DNA of 64,000 nt from Spirometra erinaceieuropaei. Taxonomy: Eukaryota; Platyhelminthes; Cestoda; Diphyllobothriidea; Diphyllobothriidae. The notes under the pieces were generated by a model. It was not told the DNA's origin and did no database searches. It saw only the letters and a program-made list of their open reading frames with translations. Positions 1 to 13,400 of this stretch are shown piece after piece. The stretch covers positions 249,333 to 313,332 of the forward strand of contig CACRXP010000411.1 of NCBI GenBank assembly GCA_902702965.1, in the 5' to 3' direction. The first letter of the stretch is position 1. Each line of letters starts with the position of its first letter. The translations under genes and the position numbers were made by a program.

Positions 1-2700
1 AGTTATTTCGGTGAAAGTCATATGTCTCGGCGATAGCGCCGTTGGAAAATCAAAGTAATTGCTTTGTGTTCATAATTTTCATGAAAGTTAAGGTTAATTG
101 AAAGATTTCTCCTCGATGGATAGTATCCTTTCTCTACGGCTTTTCTCGTTAATCAGTTATGCTTTGCTTTGTTTACATCACGCTTTCCATCTGGTACTGT
201 TGAATATGAACCGTTAAGCTGCACAAGCTTAAAGCAGATGGGTGTATTTATCCCATCAAGACGCAATGTCGCTGTATTTTTAAACCTTACTGCCAAAAAG
301 TTGCTTTGAGCTCTAAGTTAGCATAACTCTACTAAACTCGCCCCTCAATGCTTTTGTAAAATGTTATTTCACATAAACACAAATCACGAACCCAAAACGA
401 ATCGTCATTTTTCCCTCGACTTATTAGTCCATATGTGAGAGTGAAGCAGCCGGAGCTGAGGGAATACGTTGAAGGGAGTTATTGATCTTTCAACGCTTTT
501 GGATTCTTGACAAGAGGAAATAGATCTTTTGTGGCTGTGTCAGCAGAATTGAACGTTTAGTCAATAGTGTCTTAAGACACTCGTTGTAATTTCTTACCAA
601 TTGTGCGCTCCCAGACTTGTTAATTATAAATGCTGACAGTACGAAAATTAGTTTAAAGGTGATTTTTTGAAACTCTTTGTTGTAAAATGCTGTTTCAGTT
701 TAAGTCCCAATCTGACAGCAGACAGCACTTGGCAGATGACTACTTACATGTGGAATGGGAAAAGCTCCCCTAGGGGAGCCGTACACATCCAAATGGACCA
801 ATATAAAGCCTGCCGTGAGAACGTGATCAACAGACATTATGCTCCCAAGAGCTCTTCCAAATATACCAGAAAAAGGAAAGACAATAAGAGGGACTTATTC
901 TTGAAGGGATTTCTTATGCATAATCGTAGTCTGCCGTAGGGGCTAGTGGGAAGCAGTAACAAAACTCTTGGTCTCGGACTTTCCACGATAAAAACTGGCT
1001 TAGTAGAGGATGACAGAAAACACGTAGCATATTTTTAAGTGAAATAATGCGAACAAATATGGCGGGCGGCAGACTCTTTATGAGTATCTGCTAACTACAT
1101 TGTGATATAATAGTTTGTCCACCATGGCATGTTTCTTAACCCCTAAGCATGCTGTAGCATTATCTGCATCCTCGAACAACTTACTCCACTGATTAATGAC
1201 TCTACAGATAACTGAGGCTTGCCTAGAACTTGTGCACCTCTCCTAGAGATCACGCGGATATTTTCGGAAATTGCAGATGAAAACCAGTACAAATGCGTGT
1301 ATCAAATACTCATCCTTTATCTGCCCCAAAATGATCACCTACCAATCCATCATCACGTCCAATAAGTTATGCCAACTACTGCATTTCAGTCAGGACATTT
1401 GTCTCGAAAATAAACTATGGAAGACGGCTGCAAACGGACCGTTTCGGAGATCAGGCATTGCAGCATTTGTCTATTTTCAACGAGCAGGCAAATTCTTCTG
1501 CTTTTTTTGTAAATTTAGGCCTTCTTCAGACGGTTCATTCCTAAAATCACCAATAACGTTAGCATTATCCTAGGTTATACTACGAGCCCTTTATTCCCAG
1601 GCGTTTTAACGCTGAAATAATGTTTTGCCCTTTGGGAACAAACTTGTTTAAGAATCAAACTCTTCTCTAGTCATTTGGCCTCGGTCCTCCAGACGATGTG
1701 GCGTACTCATTAATTTGCTTCTCACTTCTTATCTGTCAGGTTTATCAGGTTTATAAAAAACATCTAATTAAATGGTTGTCTAAGGGCTAGCATCTGTTTT
1801 TATTCGGTTTTACTAATCGACTGGGTCAATTTTGACTAATGACAGGGTTCGCATAAGTGCCGCACAGGTAATGTTGCTTTAATTACGTTTTTCTGAACAA
1901 TTAGACCCAGTGCCATTTACGAAAGCGCAATTTGGTGTGCCCGTAATGTATCTACCTCGGTTTGCAGGATACATTACACACGCGTTCTTTCGAATCTTAT
2001 CCAAACAGTCTTCAGCATATCGCGTTTTCTGTATAGTTTTTCCTTGACTAACACGTTAGCCAGCCCCAGCAGTTATCCACTTACGCCCTCAACCTGTACA
2101 AGCACCAGATGGATATCGAAGGACGGAAAGTAGATGTGGGTTTGTGCGCCACTTAATTACTCATTTTTGAGACTTTTGGGACACTGCCGGCCAGGAACGT
2201 TTTCAAAGCATGCACCCCTCTTACTATTATCAAGCCCACGCGTGTATTCTTGTGTTTGACGTCACACGGAAAATAACTTATAAGAATTTGACAAACTGGC
2301 TAAATGAGCTGCGCACTTACCGCGAAAATATCCCCTGCTTTTGTGTGGCTAACAAAATTGATGGTATACTGCCTAAATCCTTTTTGATGCCTTAAACACA
2401 CTTATTCAGCTGACTTAGATGTGACTAAGAAGTCATTCAATTTCGCAAAAAAGAACAACATGCCGTTCTACTTTGTGTCTGCTTCCAATGGTACGAATGT
2501 AGTCCGCGTTTTCACCGATGCCGTCCGTGCTGCAGTTGCTTTCAAGGAGAACTCGACGGACATTCTGGACCAGATAATGCAAGAGCTGGAGGTTGGTATT
2601 ACATGTCTTCCTTTTTTAAACACCTGGTTCGTCTTATTATTTTATTTCTAAACGCTTATAGGAGTTTAAAGTTGAAAAGCTTACGTCGGAATGTCTTTAA
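1..2700 (+). CDS. RABL2: RABL2-type Rab-like small GTPase, 3' six exons (5' end outside window)
   Basis: Exons read as <1-54, 93-122, 2060-2139, 2172-2363, 2410-2591 and 2662-2700 (stop TAA). All introns are GT-AG and phases are consistent across every junction. The protein shows the P-loop GDSAVGKSK (exon 1), LIERFLLDGY (exon 2), QPQQLSTYAL (exon 3), switch II WDTAGQERFQSMHP and the guanine-specificity motif ANKID (exon 4), then KKSFNFAKK and FVSASNGTNVV (exon 5). This order matches animal RABL2, a ciliary GTPase that works with the IFT machinery at the ciliary base. The C-terminus after QELE is short (EFKVEKLTSECL) and has no prenylation cysteine motif of the classical Rab kind, as is usual for RABL2. 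Four introns are 32-70 bp (38, 32, 46 and 70) and one is 1.9 kb. The start codon and N-terminal residues lie upstream. Function is by family homology. Confidence 0.93.
123..2059 (+). other. RABL2 large intron, nothing recognised
   Basis: A 1937-bp GT-AG intron between the codons for the DGY and QPQQ segments. I saw no coding similarity, repeat family or RNA gene inside it. It is by far the longest intron in the visible part of the gene. Confidence 0.75.
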
Positions 2701-5188
2701 CGTTAGTCAAGCCCACTAAATGCCCGTTCAGCAGGAACATTTTAGTAGACGCGATCGCAGTACTGACATCTATGAGATATCGCCTGATATTTTTTCCTAC
2801 AGTATGGCTTTCATTTAAGACTTACTCAGCGAAATACTAACTTACCTTGAAATAATAAGCCGCCAAAGTAGTTCATGGCCCTGTGTTTTCGGTGTCTGTT
2901 TATATTAGAGCAATTATTTCGCCACAAAAACTATCAGCCAGGATTTATTCTTATGGTCATGCCTGATGAACTAACTTGTTCATAATTTATCTACTTCAGC
3001 GCCAAAATATGCATGCATCTGGGCATTCTTTGGTATCCCAAACCAGTTTACAAAGTAAACGAATCTTTCCGTGTACATTACACGATGGTCATGTTGTTGA
3101 ATGCAGATTAACCATCACAATTCCGGCCGAATCCCGTGACATCCTCTAAAGGGAACCCTCCGGTCGTGTTAGATAATTGGCGTCGTCTGTCATGAAAAAG
3201 GAAACATTAACTCTTGGGCAAGGGCTTTATTCAATTGAAGTTTTGGATTTCTGCTCGAACCCATCGTTAGGGGCAATAGCAGATACGGCTGGTTCATGCA
3301 CAAGGGGCTGCAGTATGTATAGGATGCAGTTGCCGCGCTGTCGCATACCTATGAATATTCTTGGCTCCCCTTCCCCCTCCCCCCTCGTCAGGGATCGCTG
3401 CACTTAGTGTGATGACTGTTTGATGGTCGACATTAGCGTCGTTAATTGCTGCAGTTTCACCACGGGAGTTAGACGTTGGCGCGATGATTGCTCGACCTGT
3501 GCTCTCCCCACGTAGCTACTTACTCCGCCTAGGCGAAGTCTCAGCTCTGTACCGCGAACAAGTCCCGTAAAACGGACAAACGTATATGTCGAGATGATGG
3601 GTTTCGCGGCAACTGGATTCAATCATGTCAGCGTCACATATGTATGGTGGTCAAGGTAATTAACATACCCTTAACATTACAGTCAGGGCCAAGACTCACT
3701 TAGGACTGAGGGAAGAAAGATGTTAGTGGCAGTGTGTCGGTAGTGCATTATCCTGTGGCGATTTATTTTGACTTTTGTCTGGCTTGACTACAAGCCGACA
3801 TCGGATAGTCCAAGCACGCATGTTGTGTCTATGAACTTGGAGACTTCTTTCTTAAGCAAAGCAAAAGTGACGCTTGGATACTTATGGCAAATATTTCGGA
3901 AAGCTGAGGAGAATGTAATTTACACTCAACGCATTCCAGGATGGAATAAGAGTCTTTCAAAAGATCATAAGAAACAAACATGTTCTCTGCCTTTTAGAAA
4001 AAGCAACCGTCTTTTGAGAGTTATTAGAAACCTTTGAATCTACCCCTAACCCAGTTGTGTCTCTGAAATTTAGAGGTGATAAACCAAACTGCCACAGGAT
4101 GTAAAGGTTCAATCTCTAATTCCATGTATACCGCTCTTGCGACTTCATTAAAACAGTCTTTTGTGTCTGGAATACCATTTACCTACTTTTTTCGGCCTCA
4201 GAAGGGGCCTCATTTATTTTTATGCATTGGTGCAAACTGCAGTTATTATGTTTTGTACTTCCAGAATATGAAAGACGAGGAGACAGGGAATCCCGATGTA
4301 CAAGAAAGTTATGTGGGTGATCTACCTTGAGAGTCACCGAGGGGCAATGTTCACTGTAGACACCATCTGTCGTTTATTCTTTATAAAAATTGTTTATGAT
4401 CAATAAGTTCTTCTAGTGAGCTAGAAGACGAAGAGTGGTAAACTTCGTGTAACTCCTTGGAAATTTGCGCAGGTAAGCGCAGTGGGCGAATGGCGTTATT
4501 GCGAGTCCCCAAAGGCATTTTTCGAGGTCAGGTAGTCTCACTGCTAAAAGTGGTGGCTTTCCGCACGAACGCCTACGACATGAGAGTTGACTGCGTTCAC
4601 TACATAAATGTACAATAAAATGCCCTTAAATGAGCAGATGTTGATATGAAAAGTGTAAAAAAAGTATGTAAAATGGATGCTCGACAAAAATTTGGCGAAT
4701 ACTTCGAGCACCAGTGACTGATGGCCTGGTTTTTACCTCTGCTAACACCAGCCCAACCCCGCCTGCTCCAGCCAAATTGGGCTGGAAGTGGCTACGACTT
4801 GGTTGGACTGGGCTATGGCGCGACATGGGCTGATGTGGCCCCAGTGGCCCCCTCGTCGCAAAAAATGCGCGGAGGGCTCGCCTGTTCACTCCTTTCTTCT
4901 CTCTTTTGATATCTAATTTGTCGCTGTACGTCCATGGGCTGTCGTGTAACCGCTATAGCAAATCAACCCCATCACGCTTAGCCCAGGGTTTCCTCCCACT
5001 CGATTAATTGCACAGGCAAATTCTTGTCGACGCAGCGACAAATATCACAACATAAGGCAGCTGATTGAAATTAGCGAAAGGTGTTTTTGGGGCATTGGAG
5101 AACAGCAAACGTACATGAAAAATTTGTACAAGATACAGGTTGTCTATCCGTAGTTATGCTTCATTAGTATACACCTTTCGGTCGACGT
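2701..5188. other. intergenic, no recognisable gene
   Basis: Only short open frames without family similarity. Around 3430-3560 the sequence resembles a diverged copy of the repeat that forms the hairpin at 50272-50597: both contain a TTAATTGCTG segment followed by a TGATTGCTCG segment in the same order and spacing. Confidence 0.55.
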
Positions 5189-5414
5189 GGCAGGTTCCTG
5201 CAGACAAAGGAGAAAATTGGTCTAAGTTAAACGGAAACCTTCTGTACTACTGAAGTAGTCGAAAAAATTAGTAATAATTACTTATATGAAGTAGTTTCCA
5301 CGGCAGTCTCCTGAAGACAAAGGATTAATTGGTTCGTAAGTTAAGCGGAAAATTTTCATGCTACTTAAGTAGCCAAAAATTATGCAACAATAACCATGTA
5401 TATGAAGTTGGTTG
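5189..5414. repeat. imperfect 113-bp tandem duplication
   Basis: Two head-to-tail units of about 113 bp, 5189-5301 and 5302-5414. Both start with GGCAG, then CCTG.AGACAAAGGA, continue through an AAGTTAA.CGGAAA segment and a TGAAGTAGTC/TTAAGTAGCC segment, and end with TATATGAAGT.GTT. Units differ by scattered substitutions and small indels. No coding content. Origin unknown. Confidence 0.75.
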
Positions 5415-7544
5415 CATAAAGCCTATTAAAAGTAAAGTCCTGAAAGTAATAACCGTGTCTTCTGTCGGAGACAGACTGGGGCAAACGTCGGCGGCAGCTG
5501 CTGAAATGTGGGAATAAATCAAGGTAATCGAATTACCTTCTCGGCGGACTCCCGGCGTTTAGGTCTTCCGCCGCACTTGTCTCCGGCTCTGTGGAACCAG
5601 CTAATGGCGCTTTTGTGAAGTGCCTCAGTTGGTGAGCTACCAAATATTAGATTCGGCTGAATAGCGTCTGTGGATGTTAATAAAAAATTTGCCGTACCGG
5701 AGAGGATATATGGAGGGGACAACCTGAGAACGACCTCTTGTCTGTCGACTGTCCTCAGAGAAGCTGAGGCATAGGGAGGGGGAGGGGGAGGCCGAACATA
5801 GTAGTTAGGAGATTTTTAACAAACTCCCGCTCATTTTGTCCTCCAACAACAGACGGCTATTCTCCCTGAAAGCCGTTATAGGTATACAGATAAATATGTT
5901 TAATCACCACTTGTGCAAAGTCTGTGTCAGAAATTGACCGAGTAACAAAATCATTATATTCCCCCTCAGTGCACAGTGGCAAATTTGGAAGTGTGGTTTT
6001 CTGTCTGACAAGGATAGACTTGATCTATACTATTCGAAGAATGTCGGCCAAGGTTGCCTTAACTTGCTGTAACTCGTTAAAGTCTGTAAGGCACTAGTCG
6101 GCCACGTAGTCTACTTTTCCCCTCTGTGATTGTCAAAAGCATTGTGAATAGTCTTACCAAAGGCACTTAATTCCGCGGTGTACCTGAGTACAGCAAGTTC
6201 ATGGAGCAGTTTCTGTGTTTTGTTTCGCTTGCCATCCCAAACAGTAAATTAATAGAATATGCTCATTGGTAGGAGGCTACTGGCGCGGGCTGAATTGGCC
6301 TACTCCATAGCAACGATGTGCTTGGTAGATTCTCGTCGTCTTGGCCTACAAGTCACTTAAGATAATGAAGTTTATTGGAGAATTGGTGATAGCGTTGGTC
6401 AACGAGCCAGTCTTCGCTCAAGCCGCCTTCGACGGTAGACGTCCTCCTCATAATCGTCCGAATCGGGCGTCGGCCTGTGGACGTATCTACAAAAATATAG
6501 TAAAGATATAGGATACATGTTTTATCCTTCTGCCTCTGCCGAATTTGGCAGGCTGGAACTGGATAGGTCGCTCGTGTCTTCCACCTTCCTCAAGAGCCGT
6601 CTGGCATTTTCCAAAGTCAGATTACACTTCAATACTCTGGTTGAATAGATTTTTGTCCTAAGCAGATTATGCTCTCGGTGGCTTCGACATGTTGGTCAAC
6701 ATACGCGGCCTTCGCGGACAAAACAGGCCTTGGCCACGACAGCCACGGCGTTTTCTTCTTTGAATTCAACAATCGAATACATTTGCAGCAAAGTTTGTAG
6801 CCTCAGTCCTACATTCCAGGAGCAAAATTTTGAGGATAATTAAACGGTCGGAAAACGTTACTGTACACTGTAAGTATGCAAACGTGGAAAAAGGAAAAAT
6901 TCGTCATCAACGTTAAAAGAGACATTTATAAACAATGTCAGAAACTCATACTGGCTTTACTAATTAAGTTTACATCTGCTTCAACGCCACGCGTCAGAAT
7001 AAAACAATTGTAAGAACATATAACATCATATTACCACTGGCTTGAACTTCATGTCTTCGGAAACCCAACAAGTCTCAAACAAATGGATAACTCAGTAGAC
7101 GAATCTGGAAACGATAAATGTTCAAGGTACTTTAGGATGCGTGCGTTGAACACGTCCAACAGAGCCAGATCAGATAGGTAAAGGATTGCATATTTATGAC
7201 ATTGGTTCTCAGAGACGAAGGCACAGTTCGGTATTTGAAAAGTGCTTACAAAATAGAGGTGAGCTTCGAAATGACTAAAATAGCTAGTACCCCATGGCCT
7301 CCGCCTTGATATTAAAGGGAGTTGCGATACCACCTGAATTCGAATGGAGGCGTGGACGCTAAGGACTGAATGCCTGCATACGCCAGAAGCGCTTGACTAA
7401 CAATGAGTGGGAACGAAAGGGCAATGGAGTAATTTAATCCCAAAGTAAAAACTGCGGTTAATTAAACCTTTTCTGTCGTTGCAAATGCTTGTGCCTGAGG
7501 TTTTCAGAGGCATGTTACTTGATACGGCTGCGTTCATGCCTGAT
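5415..7544. other. intergenic, no recognisable gene
   Basis: No coding similarity recognised on either strand. A short G-rich run (GGGAGGGGGAGGGGGAGG) lies near 5775-5792. Confidence 0.55.
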
Positions 7545-8443
7545 CTAGCCGGCCTCGATGATGTCAAGAACTGTACCTCTCCACGCGTGACCATCCGCGG
7601 CAGCAGATCTGGACAGCTCAACCCGTTCCCTTCGCCAACGACGGAGACCGAATACCGAAGGTCCAGGAACCACCTCCATATCTTGACGAACTGTTTCGAG
7701 CCAGGTTTTGAACTGACTCCCTCTTCGACGCCTCCAATGGGGCAACGGTGCCGGATCGAGGGCAGTAACACTGAGTTCCTGTGGTGGATGACGAAGAACA
7801 TACCCAAGCCACCTCAGTCGTCTTTCTTGGATGACCTGATTTATCCTTGCGATGTTGTCGCAGGGAGCGCTGACCGTCTCATTTGAGAAGAATTTGGTGA
7901 ACTTCACTCGAAGGATGATCCTCAAGCAGTGGTGATAAATACCTCTAGTTTTCGCTCGTCCTCCAGGCGCAAAGCCCAGTATTCACAACCGTGGAGAAGG
8001 ACGGAGCGGACAGATGCACGGTACACGCGAATCTTACTGGCGATCGAGAGGTCACGTCGGTTACACACGCATTTCCGAAGGCTTGAGAAAACCCGTCGGG
8101 CAGCATCGATTCGGGAGACGATGTCGTCCTTACTCTGTCCATTAGGCAGCAGCCTCGCTCCGAGGTATTTAAGACTGTCTTCACAGCCATCAATCCTAAG
8201 AGGTGCTTCCTCCTGGTCAGGGATGCAGCTTAAAAACGCTTTAGTCTTCCCAGCGTTTATGGATAGACCGACCGATTTAGCGACCTCATTCACCCGGGAC
8301 ACCATAGACTGCAGATCACCAAAACGTGAAGCAAGTAAGGCGATATCATCGGCATAGTCGAGATCAGTCAGTCGGTATCCGGGTGCAAACTCAACGCCGT
8401 CACCCTCGTGTAGGGCCCTCCCGAGGATCCGGTCAACAGCATG
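7545..8443 (-). pseudogene. RTE-like non-LTR retrotransposon, 3' RT fragment (frameshifted)
   Basis: Reading leftwards from about 8443, the frame passes LGRALHEGDG and the catalytic box DLDYADDIALL (about 8345-8375). It then runs into NEVAKSVGLSINAGKTK, YLGARLLPNG, KIRVYRASVRSVLLHGCEYW and ends in the LINE C-terminal region RRLRWLGYVLRHPP and WRGTVLDIIEAG. The reading splits near 7922 between two overlapping frames (7922-8305 and 7545-7925), indicating a small indel. Everything 5' of the palm domain is missing, so this is a 5'-truncated dead copy. The family is typical of flatworm RTE-like endonuclease/RT elements, by memory of the motif pattern. It was not confirmed by search. Confidence 0.85.
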
Positions 8444-8954
8444 TCATTGAGAACAGTAGTTTGGGGCAATAGGTACAAATACAGCTCTTTGAGTCACGTT
8501 TAGACAAATGAGGTCCCTTAGCAACCATATATCCGGGAAAGTCACTCCCGGCGGATGGGGACAATTCGACCCCCCCCCCTTTTGTCTTCCCCCTCTTTTG
8601 CTCCCTTAGGGCAGCATCCCATAACGTTGAGCTAACGACAGTTTGCCCATCGTAATTTACGAGGACAATATTGTTCAGATAGGCCTAGATGTCTTAAGCA
8701 GTAGCTGTTCAACATTGAGGGAAACCACACAAAGTCTGCCTCGTCCTCCTCCCACAGCAACCACGTCTCAGTGGCCATAAACGTCAGGACGATTGGAAGT
8801 GGGCGTATAAGTACAGTGGCCGCTCTCATGAAATGTTAATAGGGAATCTGAGATGTTTTCTCGATTAGGAAGAATAACTTAAGTGGGATTCAAAAGTTTA
8901 TTAAGTTGTGACATAGTCCCGGGATATTTCCGAGACGTCAGGATGTTAAATTTT

Positions 8955-9650
8955 GAATGTACTTCTTTTCGGTTACCTGCACCGACTGCACTCGGCAAAA
9001 AATGAATACTTGAGTAGCATACACTTTTTCTGTCGATTTTCGATGCTCTTATAAATTCATAAACGTTTTGCAGGAGACATGCGCAAAAAATATTCTTGTA
9101 CTCACTTGGTAGTAAATCATGTCTTCTTCAAATTGTATGCTCAAGGAAGGGCTATCTTTTGGTTTTAAAAGAGTTTCTCAATTTTCGAATAATTTTGGAC
9201 TCAATCTACCGTTGGATTTTCGTTAAGGGCTCTCCGTCTTCAAGCATTATACTTTCCGTGTAGGGAAAAACATACACTTCCTTACACCATTAATAAAATA
9301 TCATATGGGGCTCCTAAAATAAAGCAACAAATGTGGACTTCGTTGCATACTTATTGAAGAACACCTTTAGGCAGACAGATAGGATGTCATTCAAATGGAT
9401 ATTGCACTGCCTTAAAGAATCCCATAGCTAGAGACTTTTGGAACCGAAAGATACGCTTTTTAATACACAGTTTGAAGAAAACGTGACTTACTATCAACTG
9501 ACTACAAGAAGGAATATTTTTGCGCATGTCTCTTGTGAAATATTTTTGAATTTATAAGAGCATCGGGCATCGGGAGATAAAATGTATACTACTTAAGTAT
9601 TCATTTTTTGCCGAGTGCTGTCTGTGTAGGTGACTAAAAGGTGGTACATC
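8955..9650. mobile_element. foldback element with ~220-bp inverted terminal arms, copy 1
   Basis: The left arm (about 8955-9180) is mirrored by the right arm (about 9430-9650). For example CACTCGGCAAAAAATGAATAC at 8989-9009 recurs as its reverse complement at 9598-9618, and the GATGCTCTTATAAATTCA and ACATGCGCAAAAA segments follow in the same order in both arms. The roughly 250-bp centre has no ORF. The whole unit has a second complete copy inside NUDCD3 (about 43019-43734, opposite orientation), so this is a dispersed non-autonomous element rather than a local accident. No clear target duplication was found. The class (MITE-like or foldback DNA transposon) is inferred from structure only. Confidence 0.75.
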
Positions 9651-10029
9651 CGAAGCCAACATCTTGACGTATCGGAAATATCACGGAACCGTGCCACAAC
9701 TTGAGCAACCTTAGAATCTCATTTAAGTGATTCTTTTCAATCGAAAGCGCATTTCATAACTTCGGTTAACATTTAATGAGATCAGTCACTGATTGAAGCA
9801 GCTGACGACAAAACTCGAGTCTGTGTATGCTGAGCACTTACCGATCTTTATATGCATATGGACAAAACTACTGTATAGGCCCGAAAAAAGTGAGAACAGG
9901 CCAGATTACGAGGGGGCGATAACAGCGTAGTCTTAAAACTATAGAACTTAAGTGTCCTATCAGTTGGCAACCCTCCGAGTCAAGATTCCTAGTGTGTCCT
10001 ACTACTTGTCTCCAGTACGGCCATAATCA

Positions 10030-10470
10030 TATCAGACCTAGCCAGCCTCCATTATATCACGGATCGAAACTCTCCACACGTCAGGGCGTGCGTCGGCGGA
10101 CATGGAGAGCAGAGCGCCGGAGGCCCCGTAACCGCCTCAACATCTAGGCGGACTGTTTCAAACCTGGCTCCGATTCTTTCTAAGCCGAATACGTCGACGA
10201 TTCCAGGTTGGTAGCGACGCCGGCCGAATGGAACGTAAACGACGAAGAACGTGTCCAAATCACCTCGGTTGTCATTCTTGAGTGTCCTGAAGTATCCTCG
10301 CCGTGTTATCGCAACGAATGCAAACTTTCCCATTCAAAACCACGCCGATGTACTTCGCCCAAAGGAGGGTTCCCAAGCAACGATAGTCCAATACCTCCAG
10401 TTTCTAGTCGTCTTCCAGGTCAGGTTAAGTCAGCCGGTATCCGGGTGCACATTCGACACCGACGTGTCAG
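10030..10470 (-). pseudogene. decayed second copy of the RTE-like LINE 3' end
   Basis: The right-to-left order of landmarks in the 7545-8443 copy is repeated in compressed, mutated form. The segment with CCAGCCTCCATTATATCACGG and TCTCCACACGTCAGGGCGTG corresponds to the C-terminal IIEAG/HAWRGT region. The CGGTATCCGGGTGCA segment near 10433 corresponds to CGGTATCCGGGTGCAAACTC near 8374. About half the length is lost and no long frame survives. Confidence 0.6.
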
Positions 10471-13400
10471 TTCCTCAAAAGGATTTAGTCAATGGAGCAG
10501 TCGAACAGGGTGGGGTACAGAATGCAAGATTATCGAACTCCACATCAAATATGGAATGGTTGATATTGTCATGTACCAGAACTAGCACAGTAGTGGAGTG
10601 ATGGCAGGCCTGGGTCATATAACGCTGGTGTTTGTCAATAAATATATAACTGCACTATCTGTTAGAAGGACGCGAAATGGTCATAAATGAACGCTGCACT
10701 GAGGCAAACAAGGAAGATGGCCGTTAGTTGCTGTTAATGTGCTGCAAAATTAGTACTTGGTTGTTGTATCGGTGCTTAACTTAAAAACCGGTTTGTTTGT
10801 GTCTCGTCTGCGACTCAAGCACACTCTAAAACAGTCTACGACTGGAAGTGGCAAAGACCTCTGATGGAAAGTTAACAAGACTATTACCGCGAGAGTTCTC
10901 GAACTCTTTCTTATCACCCTACTTCAAAACAAGCGCAATGATAGCTGAGCCCCACTCATTGGGAAAGATCTCACCTCACGCTTGCTCAATCAAGCCATGA
11001 AGTTAGTACGCCAGTTCCAGGAAAAAAACCTACAGACGTCAGCGGCAATGGTGTCCTCTCTGGACGCCCTGTTGTTACATAGCCCCAGGATTGCATAGAA
11101 GATTTCTACTCGAGAAGAATTTATACCCAACTGCATACGGTGGCGGGGAACAAAGATCTGCTCCCAGGAATGCGGGTGATGAATACGTCTTCAATGCTGA
11201 GTCGGCACCTGATTTTGACCAAGTTGGCAACTAAAAAGTTGCAACATATCGCGGACAGTCAGTCAGTGCCGGGATCATATGACTAACTTGGCGAATAATT
11301 TGGTGATCTTTCGAGGACTGTTCCATGGAAACCGCAACCCAAGCACAATCGCTTTCGCAGTCCTTTATGGCGGGCTTTACTGTCATTTTTCATAGGTAGT
11401 GAAGTCCTTTTTGCTGAACCTAGCTTGGGGCGTATAGGTAGTGACTTTTAAAAGCCTTGAGTTGAAGCAGTCGTTGCGGAGCCGCAGGATAAATCTCAGA
11501 ATTTGCTCATCTGTCTCGTAAATTGGAGATTTCAAAGATGACTTCGCTACTGCCTTCTTCGATTCGCGTTGGAAGGCAAGACCGTGCATTGATATTTTGC
11601 CATGAAGTCAGTTACGAAACTTTGAATTGACTGGCTGGCCGTACGACCATCGTCTGAAAGCCAGAGGAGCAAGTGTTTGCTGGGAGCACGTGTCGGCGTC
11701 AACCAGTCCGCTGTGTTCAGCAGAGACCTACATCCTTTCACTATAGTGGCATCGAGAATCAGACCCAAAGCGGCCACTGTAATAGTCGTTTGAAGAGTAG
11801 CCTGGTCCAAACAAACCAACATGGCTCCTGCCGACAATCAACAGACCACGGTAAAGAAGTTTTTAACCTGTTCTTTCAGCTGTGTGTAGGACTCTTCATC
11901 GTGCTGGTCGGTAGCTAATGGTGTCGGGTTGAGTGAAATGACACTAATGTTACTAAAATGCCTATTCAGTCAGATGGCTATTGAATAAACCCCATGTAAA
12001 TGACACGTATCGTTTGCTAGACCATGTCTACAATAATAAGCACGAATCCTTTTGATAGAGGGCAAAGCGGAAGTTGGTCTCAAAGATTTTGATTTTCTGA
12101 GATTCTGGGTCTGCAATTGAGGTTCCAGGCGGCCATGAGACACCTACCTTGAGCTAAGGACTGCGTGCTGTGAGACGTTGAGTACAAGAGCCTAGGAACC
12201 TCTTCGCATTGAACCATTCAGTACCAAATGCCGATTCTATATTAAGTAATCCAGACCACACACTAGTCGCTCTCACAAAAATACTAGGTTTGTGGAACGC
12301 GTCGGTTCTCGCGAACACCGGTAACAAGAATAGTATCAACTGGATGGGGAATTTTCCATGTTTTCTCGAGAATTCTAAGTATAGGATGGTCCCTAACGGC
12401 CACTCGTCTTCTTTATCAATGATTTTCTCCTTCAGACTTTTCCGCAAAAAACTTATTTACGAGCGGCTCATGTTCGCCATATTATTGTGCCATTACCAGG
12501 CTTTGCGGAACTTTGGACGCAGTTGACGTGTTAGACCTTGGTCTTCCGCAGTCAGGCATCGCTGTGGCTGCTACCAAACTACGGTCTAATGCCAGACCAG
12601 TGGGTCTTCTTCACGATTAATCCCGTATGAAAGTCGGGCAGCTATCCGCCGCCCGTGAGCGTCCCAAGTAGGCGGTACTTGGGCTAGCTCGTCTTGACAA
12701 CGTCCTGAGTTTAAAAATATGGGAGAATTCGTATTTTGAAGAAACGTGAAGTCGCCCTCGCTCTCCCTTCCCTCACAAGTCGTGCGCTAGCAGCAGGTGT
12801 GAGTCAGGCCGACGGGCAAGTCCGCGATGGCAGATATGACAAGACCTTACAGATGCGTGGCAAGGCTGCCGATCTCCCCACGTCAACAGATCGCAGTTCG
12901 GACCTCGCGTTGGTGGGGCTTGTTATACACGCCATACTAAAGAAGATTCATGGAGGTACGACCCACAGTACAGAAAACCGACTCAGCCAGTCGATCTCTA
13001 ACCACTTCTTGGTGCGTCCGACCAACCGCAGTGAGCCACAAGCAAAGTCAGCCTCATCCACCATTCCCCTTTCCATCGACGTCAGCAATAAGCCGACTGG
13101 AAATGAGAACGGAAGCAGTAGCTGATACGATGCAAAATAGCATAAAAGGCGTGTCATGTGGACAGGTGGCAGGGGCTTGGGTCTACAGCAACAGCGCAAT
13201 CAGTCATGAGGCCCGGAGTGCTGCACTACCACTTGAGTGACAAACATTGAACTCAAAGAATAGATCGTGCATCACGAGAGATGTCGGTAAACTGCAGACA
13301 GACATGACGGAATGTGTAAAATTACATTCAATTCTTTTCCTAGCGACTTGAAGCTCACAACACCGCACGAACGCAAATGAACGCACCCTGCGAGAGAGAC

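Noticed and set aside
7479..8357. Two long plus-strand frames
   Set aside because: They are the complement of the RTE-like RT on the minus strand.
12736..13240. Overlapping open frames on both strands
   Set aside because: No family motif; three overlapping frames with similar length suggest chance openness in GC-richer DNA.
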